Positions 10,992 to 21,682 of a stretch of 64,000 bases of DNA are shown one piece after another (position 1 is the first letter of the stretch; every line of letters begins with the position of its first letter). A model generated the notes under the pieces. That model had not been told where the DNA came from. It ran no database searches and saw nothing but the letters and a program-made list of their open reading frames with translations. Made by a program: the position numbers and the translations under genes. This DNA comes from Cytidiella melzeri (taxonomy: Eukaryota; Basidiomycota; Agaricomycetes; Polyporales; Irpicaceae), in NCBI GenBank assembly GCA_022592445.1, contig JABYQR010000076.1, positions 1 through 64,000 on the forward strand, written 5' to 3'.

Positions 10992-12098
10992 TTGACATCT
11001 TGCACTTTGCATGAATTATTCAAAAGAACTGCTCCCACTCTGTCTTTGTGTGTAATTGAAGCTGAAACCATCATTCAAAGACATGTTGTCTCTGACATTA
11101 TGCACACCTACAATGCCGAAGGGTTTGACCGACACGAGCCTACCTCAAAACGCATACTGCGCTCACCCAAGTATCCTATTCACAAAAAATGGGCAGCTGG
11201 GCTGTTGTTGATGATGCCACAGGTAAACGCCTTGGTGGTTGGGTAGTTCCCAGCAATTGGATGGGGTATATTGTGGTGTACTGCTTTTTGTGCCTGATTG
11301 AAACATATGGAGGTGCGCGCATTTTGTATCCACTCTATTTGTTTTGATGTTAGCTCAGTCTGTTCAGGTATCCCCCTTCTCGTAAATACAGATCATGGCT
11401 CTGAAACCACCCAGATGTATGGACTTATGAACACCCTACAGCATGTCCAGCTCATCCTTCTTTCATCATCCCTTGCTGAAGTGGTTTTCTGGTTAGTACT
11501 ATATTTTGGCCAGAGTTTGATACCAACAAGCTACCTGCACATGTATATCTGCACAGTGTACACAACATATCCATCGAGCATTCTTGGCTGCACCTTTGCC
11601 TGGACATGGGTGATAACGCAGTCGCTGCATTTGAGAAGGACGCTGAAGAACATGGGTACAATGACCAGAACCCTCAGTACTAGTAAGTCAGCTAGACCAC
11701 CTGCATATTCACTGTCCTCACATTTTGGATATAGCCAATTATGTCAGTGGCTCTGGCCAGTACTACTTTTCCAAGAGCTAAAGAAAGCAATGGATTTTTG
11801 CAACGCTCTTCCAATTTGGAAGCAGAAGAACAAGTCTGGTCCATCTGGCATGCCAAGGAATGATGCGTTTACCTTGCCAGACAAGTGGGGTGGTTTGAAC
11901 TGCTTACTTCCTGTAGACATGCACATCATTCGGGATATCAAGGAGGCAATGGGAGGGAACAATATCCTTGGGTTTGTTTCTTGTGATTTTAGGAAGTGCA
12001 CAGAACATGTCTACGCATCATTGAATGTTGCCCAGCTTGAATTTGACAATGTCTGGTTTGTGTTCAATGCTATGCTACCTCTTGTTTTCCCCCAGTAG
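10992..12098 (+). pseudogene. Integrase-core (DDE-type, rve-like) domain gene with a frame break
   Basis: The order of motifs matches the agaricomycete integrase-core family. HELFKRTAPTLS is followed by RRSPKYP-like and HKKW. Then, in another frame, come VVDDATGKRLGGWVVPSNW (about 11205-11260) and, after a 56-nt intron, IPLLVNTDHGSETTQMYGL. LPAHVYLHSVHNISIEHSW sits near 11530-11590. An intron at about 11683 joins to QWLWPVLLF. The end reads SGPSGMPRNDAFTLPDKWGG...LLPVDMHIIRDIKEAMGG...FNAMLPLVFPQ, stop at 12098. The TD, SETT and IE residues match the catalytic-type core of these retroviral-integrase-fold proteins. HKKWAAG and VVDDATG are out of phase near 11200 with no room for an intron, which suggests an indel. 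A join near 11460-11510 is also unclear. Confidence 0.65.
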
Positions 12099-14607
12099 AC
12101 AGTGTTGTCATGTACACCTTTTAAAAATATAAAACGGCAGTCAAAAATATGCATTCACAAGATTACCATTGAGTCTTTGAGATCTACCTGCCCTAAATAG
12201 TGTCCGACCATACAATAACATTAGTGTATTCAGTTACACTGATTTAGTACGAGTGTCTTGCCACTCACCACACAAAAAACCTGCAACAGAAACTGTGAGT
12301 AACAAACTAACCACAGACAATGGATCTTCACTTGCATGGTCCTCCTAAGCGCTCAGTCACGTGGACATGTTTTTGATTGTTTGCTACTGTTTGATTCTGA
12401 GCACCTGCATCAGTTTATAGGCAGCCAGCTGACCCACTGCGCTCAAACACACCAAATCCCCTCATATTACATGGAGTCATTGTCTGCGATATTGGGCCCA
12501 TCACAACTCCATGGCAATATTCTGGCTTTCATCATACCATTCACCACATGGCTAACAAAACATCAGCCTACTTCCTACCAAGCAAGTACGTACAACAACA
12601 GTTCTCATGCTTTCGACTGACTCCCAAACAGTACTCAAAATCATCATCCTCCATGACAATCCCTTTTCTGACCAGCCGTATGAGCCCTTTTGGTGCATTA
12701 CACAAGAGTGCCATGGGCGACAGGGGCTTTGTTGCACTCTGACGGCGAGATCACTGATCTTCAGGACCCTACATGCAAGAGGTAGGCACATGAAGAGGTT
12801 GTATAGGGGTGGGAATGGGACAATTGGAGTGTGATTCATCATCTGCCAGCGCTGAATGATATGCCACCTCTATTTTTGTACGTCAAATCATCTACTTACT
12901 CTTACTACCTCATTCTCACAATATTTTGTTACATCTTGTGAGCCAACTCGGTTTGAACAATTCGTCAACATTCACCACGTGCGCATGTGGGTCCAGAGCA
13001 AAGGACTGTGCCTTGACTTGTCTTGCAGAGTTTGTCAATGACCAGAAGCCTCCAACTCTGTCCCCCTCGTCGCCGTCTTTGCACAATGGATGTCACGTGG
13101 ATGATATGTACACTTCAGCATCCTCGCATAGATCGCAACCACAGACATAATTAGGTCTACTTATAGGTGTCTAGAGAGGTTTTAGGACAAGGGAAAGGGT
13201 GCAGATGAGTGGAGGAATGAGTGGTGTTGAGATGGATGCATGTGCAATGCAACCCTCAACGTTATTGCTCCAGCCTGAAGCTGGTCCATCAAAACCCAAG
13301 TAAATTGTGTCGAGATGACCATTTCTGGCTTTAGCTCTGCTACAGAGGCCGGTAAAAAGACGGATTGAAAGGGGAAAGGAAAGGCTGGAGACAAGAATGA
13401 GGACGTGAAGATGGACCATGATTGGTCACCTCAAGTACACGTGAAAGAGGACGGCAGAAGAGCCAAAGGTTGGCGGTGTATTTGTGCTCAGTTCCAGAAC
13501 CCGGTTAACGTCACTCTATGTCTACAGTTTCTGCCAAGAATGTACAACAGCCTTCTTCTGTCGAAGTGACTTCCTCCGTCATGTCCACAACACGTTTGTC
13601 TCTGCAGCCGGACCACGACACTGATGGAACTCTCTTAATGTACCAGAACAGGTTGGAGAGGCAAGACTGCCACCCAAGTTGTGCAAGAAGTGGATACATT
13701 TGATTTCTGAAGTTTTGAATGAGATGGCTTGGCCAAACAACACTCTGCCAACTTCTCCAACATTGCCAAAGGCATTACTACGCTCCTCCAAAGATGAATA
13801 AAATATGGATTGTTAGAACAAAAGGGCTTGCTACACAGTATTTGTAGGTGAATCTATGTGTAAAAAGGCAATGTGGCTGTAATTCATAATATAATGGGCA
13901 AAAACGCTTACAACGGCCAAGACAATGTGTTGCGTGTGTAAGCACTGGAGTTGAAAACTGAGAGGAGGTCCTCTCAACAGCACAACTTCAGTGATTGGAT
14001 AAGGTAGAAAGTGAGCTCAAGGCTGTTTTGGAGTGCAGAGTCAACTGTTGAGGTCAAGACAAGGTGAATTGGCAGAAATGGCAGTCACTGGCATGGAGGT
14101 GAAGTTGTGTACTGCCATTGAGAACAGCAAACCATGTCCAGTATATGCAGGTCAAAGGTTCAACCATGCTGTGATATGACTCAAAAGTAGATTCTGAGGT
14201 TTGTAATGCATTTTTGGACACTAAACGAAAGAGATATCAACTAAAAATGTGAGGAGGAGAACCGGTGCTTCAAGTTGGTGTATGTTGTTAGACGCCAGGA
14301 AATGGGATTTACACCCCGTTATCAATGTATGCTCGCTTCGCTTGCAATAAATGAAAATAAAATAAAAATAAAAAAGACAAGCCGGCAATAGTTTCTGAGC
14401 TATCTCACAGCCATTGTTATGGAACATTCAACCTGAACTGGGGAAAGCCGTAAGAGATTTATCACTATCCATGTCACCATTAACTATCAACAATGTGTAT
14501 TGCTAGACTCTGAATGTCATTGTACACAAATCCGTGTTAGAATTTGTGACTGCATAATTGTTCTTAGCCTCTTGAGCATGTGGTCAATACAAACAATGTA
14601 CGCCGCT
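12099..14607. other. No gene recognised (2.5 kb)
   Basis: Low-complexity, AT-leaning sequence with many short open frames on both strands, none with a recognisable domain. Several GT...AG pairs around 12550-12640 could be introns of an unrecognised, decayed gene, but no conserved protein could be assembled. Confidence 0.5.
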
Positions 14608-15185
14608 TCAAACCGAGACACCACGGTAGGTACGCATCTGAGATTGCAGACGAGCAATCTGTCCTGGGGTGAACTGATTCATGCAGCTGTGCCACAATAA
14701 CTCATCAGCTCAGTGCCACTGGGGAGCAAGAAAAGCGCATACTCTGACCTGTCGTAGGTATAGTCCATGTAGTTTTGAACGGGGTCGAGACCAGCAGATG
14801 TGCACGTGTCGCGACCAGTAGGACAGCCAGAGGCGGCAGAAGCCTCAGCAGGGGTATCGGAAACCAAATCACCAGAGCCAGAGCACCCGCCTTGGAAGGT
14901 GTGATACAGCCCGACCCAATGCCCTGCCTCATGGGTCAAAGTCTGAACAAGTTGACCGCGAGTCGTGAGATATATAGAAAGAACATTGATACAACTCACC
15001 CTTCCAAGGTTGTAGTTGGTCGTCGAGCCACCAGGGACAGAAGAGAAGAGGATGACTACGCCATCATCAGTCGGATTAGAAGCATAATCAGAGGGGAAGG
15101 TCGAGTAACCGAGTAGACCGGCATCATCTCTGGACGCAAAGCCGACAGTGTAGACGTTGAGGGCGTTTGCAGCACCCTGACGGAG
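14608..15185 (-). pseudogene. M43-type (pappalysin/Mep1-like) secreted metalloprotease, 5' part missing
   Basis: Three exons are clear on the minus strand. 15185-15000 codes [16 protein letters not shown]...[12 protein letters not shown]...[14 protein letters not shown]. 14942-14749 codes [16 protein letters not shown], the HExGHxxGLxH zinc motif of M43 peptidases, then [14 protein letters not shown] and QNYMDYTYD. 14686-14608 codes [14 protein letters not shown] and the stop. Phases agree at both introns. These are extracellular zinc endopeptidases of about 280 residues; here only about 150 C-terminal residues are found. No signal peptide or N-terminal half is recognised between 15186 and the inverted-repeat element at 15856, so the gene looks truncated or its 5' end has decayed. 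Confidence 0.75.
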
Positions 15186-15855
15186 CTACGAGTAGGTGGT
15201 AGTGAGTCCAGGCAAGCGCAGCGTCGTTCGAATGATCATTTACCTGTTGCTACTTGCGGGTTTTGCTTCCTCTCGAGCGAAATGCCTGCACTGTCTGCCC
15301 ACACTTGCTACGGATGACTGCGAACGACATGTAAAGACAGACCTCCTCAGTGGCTGCAGGGTTTTCCTCATGTTAGTGCATTGCCGAACAGAGAACATGA
15401 AGTTGGGATGCAAGCAATTGGCTTTGCTGACGGTTCTCAACTCGGAGAACAATGTGGTCGAGTCCGTCGACGGAATTTTAAGGCTGGCGTCTGAGCATCT
15501 GGACACTCTTGCACTCTCCCACCCTCTACGCCTACCCCAGCATAGGCCACTGCACTCGCAGCCGCCCTGAAGAAGTTGCTTCCAAGGGATTGACCGTGGT
15601 CGCTGTCAATCCATTCTTGCAGTCTTTAACAAGTCCTGTTGCGACATCCCCATTGACAGCAGCGCGTAAGTATGTATGTACATCCAACACAATGGCGCAT
15701 GAAAGGCATATCGGACCATGATTGGATGGTAACGAGGACGAGAGAGGAAAGATGGCAAACCTTAGGGAACGCTAATGAGTTGAGTAACATGCGGATATGT
15801 AACAAGGGTATCACTGGTGAATGTAGTCTCTACAGTATGTTGGGGCACGTAGGAA

Positions 15856-16218
15856 TTGGCGCTGCCACAAGCCACCAGCCACATTGCGCCAGTGTGGCAG
15901 GCGCAATGTGGCAGTCCGAGCGCAACAGTCACAGTCACATCGCTGTAACTGTGTACCTCCAGTGCCCCATCAATAGCGTTCGCGTGAACCAAACTATGGC
16001 ACAAGGCCGAAGTGGTCAATAAGCAGCATATACTACTATTTTTGATACTCAAATTGTCTTAGCAATTCATGTGTGCTCTGCAGAGCTTCAAAAGTATGTT
16101 GTCACGCTGTGAGTTGTGTGACATAAAGAGCTCCGTGACGTTACTTGCGCCATTGCGCCTGGCGCAAGGACAGCGCTAAATTTGGCGCAAGGGTAGAAAT
16201 GGCGCAAGGCCAGCGCTA
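15856..16218 (+). repeat. Left terminal inverted repeat
   Basis: Outer half matches the reverse complement of 17700-17970 almost base for base, including the run cattgcgcctggcgcaagga and a tgacgttacttgcgcc block. Inner half contains tandem ggcgcaag motifs. Confidence 0.8.
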
Positions 16219-17578
16219 GAATTGGCGCGGGGTAAGATATGGCGAGAAATATATCAGTAAAATTAGCATTGTATGTTGAGTTGTAATATAGCATAAATAA
16301 TCTGAGCTGGGTGTTCATAACATATGCAGTTGATAACACAAACATGACAGTTTCCGTAAGAGAGCCAATTGGAAGGTTATGTATGTATGAATGTATCTAT
16401 GTAGTCTATATGTATGCTGCGTTGTATAAACTTGTTGAATGTAGGTTTGTGTGGCCACTAATTGGGCGCTGTATCCACATGTAACTATGTCACTTTTATG
16501 TATGCTACATGGTATGGGGTCATAAAACTACACTTGTGGCTGTGGCGAAACACAAGACTCTTACACTTACAAAGAGATAACAAGAGTAAAAGGAAACATG
16601 AATGATGTCAAGTGCCTAGGCTTGCTTGGCACGAGAGGGGAGTGGTGAGAATTAAGGTGGAAGTGGCAAATGAGTGCAAGCAGAGACAGGGATGGACACA
16701 AGGGAAGGTGAGTCAGGTTGATGTGGTGATATTGGATGCCACCCGAGATTCCAAAACACAAGGGTCCAGAACTCGTTCCTTTCCGAGCCTTCATGGCATC
16801 AGGATATCATGGGAGGCGTTTAGTCTGGATTACCCGTTTCAGATTTCTCTTTTCATCTTATCTGTTTTGCCCAAATAATATAAAATCCCTGTATTTTTGT
16901 AGCTATCCTAATAACATTGGGTTCTCTGATTTGAGCTCCCTTCCCGTGCGCGCTACAAAACCCTGCGCTTACAACACATTGTACTGTTAGTAAGCTGTTT
17001 ATCCCTGGTATTACCACTGTGCTGCTCAATACATGAGAACTGCCACTACCTATGTATCCTATTGGGATGCAACTGCTTCGAAACATTGCACTGCAGTACA
17101 GTATGTACAGCAATATAAGCATGAACAGTGAATTCTGCGGCCTTATATAAATGACAAGTAGAATGTGACATTGTGATATACTACAATGTAAGGTATAGGT
17201 GGTAAGATACAGGTGGGGATTCAACATTGCACAACAATGCAACATAAAGTTCAGTGCCAGGTATTGTAACCCTGTCAGGTCCAAGGTAGATATTTATGAA
17301 CTCATATATTATTGGGCAGTTCTTTTAAAACAAAATTGAATCTTAAATAAGAATTTATTGTTGTTAATTTTCCATTGAAAAGGTGCTAAAGAGGGGTAGA
17401 TTAGTTCTGCAAGTAAACATTCAAAGATGCATAAGATACACATTGTACAAGCAGATAGCAAGGAGTGAAATATTTGTCTTGTTCTATGTGCTAGCAATAG
17501 TGATGTGCAGGTTCTTGAAAATAATTAGATGATTACTCACATAAGTTGAAACATTTAGTCAATTTGCCAGGCATTGCA

Positions 17579-17970
17579 CTAGATTTAGCGCCCGCCTTGC
17601 GCCATTTCTACCCTTGCGCCAAATTTAGCGCTGTCCTTGCGCCATTTCTACCTTTTCCTTGCGCCAGGCGCAATGGCGCAAGTAACGTCACGGAGCTCTT
17701 TATGTCACACAAGTTACAGCGTGACAACATACTTTCGAAGCTCTGCAGGGCACACATGTATTGCTAAGACAATCTAAGTATCAATCATAGTAGTATATGT
17801 TGCTTATTGACCACTTCGGCCTTGTGCCATAGTTTGGTTCACTCGAACGTTATTGATGGGGCACTGGAGGTACACAGTTACAGCGATGTGACTGTGACAG
17901 TCGTGCTCGGACTGCCACATTGCGCCTGCCACACTGGCGCAATGTGGCTGGTGGCTTGTGGCAGCGCCAA
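17579..17970 (-). repeat. Right terminal inverted repeat
   Basis: Reverse-complement partner of 15856-16218. It carries one extra aaggtagaaatggcgc-type subterminal unit, which makes this arm about 30 bp longer. Confidence 0.8.
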
Positions 17971-18431
17971 AATCTCTTTGCCCAGTATGTTGACCTTTGC
18001 GTTCATGACAAGTCTGAGGCGCACAGAAACGGCCCTACTAATAGTAAACCATGGTCCACGGGAGAACATCGGGCATCCTCAGGCTCGACCATATCACACG
18101 CAGTGGAAAGCTTCTACACTGACATCCTAGGCTAGCAGCTGGTGTTTCCATTGATGCCAGCATTGGGTGACCATGATCCTTCAAGTCTCATGGTCTCCAA
18201 ATGACCTGGTAAGCATATGGTTGCGTATCATGCAGCGGCCCGTTCTGGCTTCGCGAAGCTAACAATCTTGCATTGTATACAGAGCTTTATACATAAAGGT
18301 GACCTCCGGTCGATCTTTGGAGAGAGCAGCGCAGGACTCCGTGTTGTGCCACCTCGGTATCTTGACATCCACCTCATCGTACGTATAGCAACCTTCTGCA
18401 CGTACAGCAAGCTCATGTCGTCAATTAGGCC
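17971..18431. other. No gene recognised; junction between repeat-rich and gene-rich parts
   Basis: Between the right inverted repeat and the DUF5695-like gene no conserved frame is seen on either strand. The second half presumably includes the promoter of the downstream gene; no TATA box is evident. Confidence 0.4.
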
Positions 18432-21400
18432 ATGCAGATATATTGGTGGCTCCTGGCAGCCTTGCACCTTGTTTCAGTTTCAGGTCAAACGCCCACCCTA
18501 GGGCTGAGCGATGGTTTTATCTCGCTCTCCACATCCCAGTTCACACTCCAACTCGTCAAAGATTCTCAAACATTGTACTCTCTGACGACGAAGAATGGTT
18601 CTTCCGGATTCAACTTCATTCCGACTGACCAAATGACTGCTAGGCAGTACAACGGCAACTACCACATCGGTGACATTACTTTTAGAGCACGCCAGGTCGG
18701 CTCTACCGCTTGGATCTTAGGAGATACGTCCACAGCTCGTCGCACTGTCACTGTCGTTTCTCCCTCTGGAAGTACGCTTGCAGCAGCCGATCTGACACCT
18801 ACATTGCCGTCAGGTTCTCCACTCGGCATAACTCGTCGATGGGTATCCAACAACGGTACACTTCAGTTACTCTTTGACGTGAAGAACATCAAGAATGTCT
18901 CCGTGGAAATCGGCGCCCTCGGTGCGCCGCTGGAGTTCAACAATGTAAGCTGCTCACATTCTTGGCCTTCACAATCTGACATTCATAAGATCTTTACCGG
19001 ACGAACGGCCACGGATACGAATGATCTTTGCAGCTTGTTCGACCCTTACATCGGCCAAGACGCTGGCTATGTACAGGTTACGCCGCTGCTAGGGACCCTC
19101 CCTCCGTTACTGGTTGTTCCGGCGAGCAAGTCTCCACTCGAAGGCTGGCGGTTTCTTCCAGAAGACACAGATACTGCCACCGCCTACCAGTCCCAGACTT
19201 TTGAAGGTCTGTACGAGTGGCAATTCCACACTCTGGCTTATGCGCAGAATGAATGGGCGGGTGTCACGCCTTGGAATGCTCCCTCGTCTTTCACTCTAGC
19301 CCCTGGACAGACTCGCACATACGGCCTACAATTTCTTCTATCTCCTTCGATCCGCGATATTGAGAGCACATTGCAGGCTTCTCAGCATCCGGTAGCCGTC
19401 GGACTTCCTGGTTATATCGTGCCGATGGATCAGACTGCTAAGCTCTTCCTCAGCTACAAATCTGCCCCACAGTCTATGACTGTCTCACCCGCTGGAGCAT
19501 TCTCGTTCGCTGCCAACTCTGACTCGAAAAATAGCGCATGGGTGGGCTACAGTGTAACACCGCATACATGGGGTCGTTCACGTCTTACCATCACATACGC
19601 TGACGGGACTGTCCAAACCGTTCATTACTATGTGACAAAGGCCGCAACGAACGTCATTTCTGATCTTGGCAACTTCCTCACTACCTCACAGTGGTTCGAT
19701 AATTCCTCCGATCCCTTCCATCGCTCGCCGTCGGTGATTTCCTACGATCGAGAAGTAAATGCATTCGTGCGAGACGACCCTAGAGCCTGGATACCTGGCT
19801 TGAGTGACGAGGCCGGAGCTGGCTCGTGGCTGGCTGCGTCTATGAAGCAGTATGGACAGCCTGCGGCAGCAGAAGTCACGAAGATGGAGCAGTTTATCAA
19901 TCTTACCTTATGGGGTTCAATCCAAAATAACGATGGTGAGTCTGCTAGTAGTCGCAGCTCCTTCTTCGTTCTCAAACTGTCAGTAGGGAGTGTAAAGAAG
20001 GCAAGTGGCTAACATAGGCTTCCTCTGCAGGTGCTCATTTTGTTTCGTAGTCTGTTTATTTCTATCAACCTGCCCTCGTTCCCACTTACAGTTATCCGAC
20101 TACCATCGACTGGGGCAACTGGTGGTCGTGGAATCAGGCAGACTCCTACGACACATCTCGCGCATATGACTATGTTCATGTTACTGTAAGTAACTTATGA
20201 GCATATCGCTTGCTTCTCTGAATTATCCCTGTCTTCCTTCGTGCCAGGCCGCCTACTGGTCTTTATACCGCGTCGCTCGGAATTATCCCGCGCTCACAAA
20301 GCTGCACACATGGCAATGGTACATTAATCAGGCGGTATTAACAGTCAACCGAATGTCGAAAAGTGATGTTGGATATTTCGACGACGGGTTGATGGACGAG
20401 ACGGTCATTCGCGTTTTGCTGGATGACCTGAAGCGTGAGGGGCTGACAGCCAACGCAACTCTTGTCGAGGCTCTGATGAAGACTCGTGCAAGCTTGTGGG
20501 CTACAGAACGCTTCCCGTGAGTCATGGGTTTCACGTCATGCCTGCTACCCTGACAGTCCTTGGGTTATCAGGTTCGGCTCAGAGATGGCATGGGATTCTA
20601 CTGGACAAGAAGGCGTATATGCTTGGGCCAAGTACTTCAACGACACCACCACAGCTCTGAATGTTGTCAATTCTATTATCGCGTACCAACCAGCCGTTCC
20701 TCACTGGGGCTACAATGGCAATGCAAGACGGTACTGGTACGTGCGAGCCTTCATCTTCGATAAGCATCGCTTCATGTTCCTCAATGACTTAGGGATAATG
20801 AATACGGTGGTAAGCTGATGCGCATCGAGCGACAAATCCACCATTATGGTAGTGGCCTGAACGCCCTCCCTCTCCTCTCCCAATTCCAGTCCAACCCAAC
20901 CGACTATTACCTACTGCGCGTGGGTTTTGCTGGTGTCAGTGGTGCAATGTCCAACATTGACCAAGGGGGGTTCGCCTCTGCCTCGTTCCATTCCTTCGCT
21001 GATACCCTCAAATGGGACGGCTACTCTGGCGACTATGGCCCCAACTTTGTCGGCCACTCGCTCGGCATGGGCACCTTCATCATTGATCATCCTGACTTTG
21101 GCTGGCAAGCTCTAGGTGGAAACGTCGTGTCCACGTCGCCCACGGTCAAGGTGCAGTCTCGGGATACCCTCCGCCGTAGAGTGTTCATTGCGCAGCTTGG
21201 GATGCTGTTCGCTCTTGATGCTGGAGCGTTCTCTGCAGTGGAGTACAATGTCAACACGCGCGAGGTGACGCTGACGGTGACTGCAGCACCCGAAGGTGTT
21301 GCGGAAGCAGCAGCAGCTCCGAATGGTCGTCTTGTGGTGACGCAGACGGCCGCGATTGCCGGCGTGCAGCTCTTGAAGCCTACACGCAGCTTGGCTCAAG

Positions 21401-21459
21401 ATGCTGGGGCATGGGTCATTCCTTTCCAGTCCGGAACGGCAACCGTCACTCTCGCGTAG
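18432..21459 (+). CDS. Large secreted DUF5695-like protein, with an in-frame TAG
   Basis: The ATG at 18432 opens a signal peptide (MQIYWWLLAALHLVSVSGQ). Five exons are inferred, with introns 19936-20030, 20186-20247, 20517-20571 and 20737-20792, all in phase, giving 919 codons before the stop. The first part is beta-rich. The second part has the conserved AYDYVHVTAAYWSLYRVARN, HTWQWYINQAV, FGSEMAWDSTGQEGVYAWAKY, PAVPHWGYNGNARRYW and RIERQIHHYGSGLNALPLL blocks. I recall these from agaricomycete secreted proteins carrying DUF5695, probably carbohydrate-active (an alpha/alpha-barrel is likely, inferred). At 20048-20050 the codon between FVS and SVYFYQPA is TAG, and no alternative splice keeps the phase. 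The gene may therefore be a recent pseudogene or carry a sequence error. It is convergent with a sugar transporter. Confidence 0.7.
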
Positions 21460-21682
21460 TACGAAAAACTCAAACGCTGTTGATTCTTAGTTATTTTCGC
21501 TCCAGTAAAAAGTTCCCACGAGTATGATCAACAATGGATTGTTGGTAAGAATCGATGTGAATACAAATACACAAGTGTTTGTGTCTACGATGATATGCGT
21601 ACCACTTAAGGCATCGTAGAACGAAGGGATCAGAAAAGCCGCAATTAAAACGCGACAGAGCACACAAAGGACAAGTTCTTGA

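Larger units (their letters stand above)
15856..17970. mobile_element. Non-autonomous DNA element with long terminal inverted repeats
   Basis: The left arm (15856-16218) and right arm (17579-17970) are near-identical in inverted orientation. Both begin, from the outside, ttggcgctgccacaagcc and share about 360 bp, with scattered substitutions and one extra unit of roughly 27 bp in the right arm. The inner parts of the arms carry repeated ggcgcaagg / agcgctaaattt subterminal motifs. The 1.36-kb interior is AT-rich and holds no recognisable transposase. Flanks end ...aggaa and begin aatctc..., so no convincing target-site duplication is seen. The structure fits a foldback or long-TIR MITE-like element. 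Confidence 0.75.

Noticed and set aside
15851..15855. Target-site duplication for the inverted-repeat element
   Set aside because: Left flank (...aggaa) and right flank (aatctc...) share only two or three bases, not enough to call.
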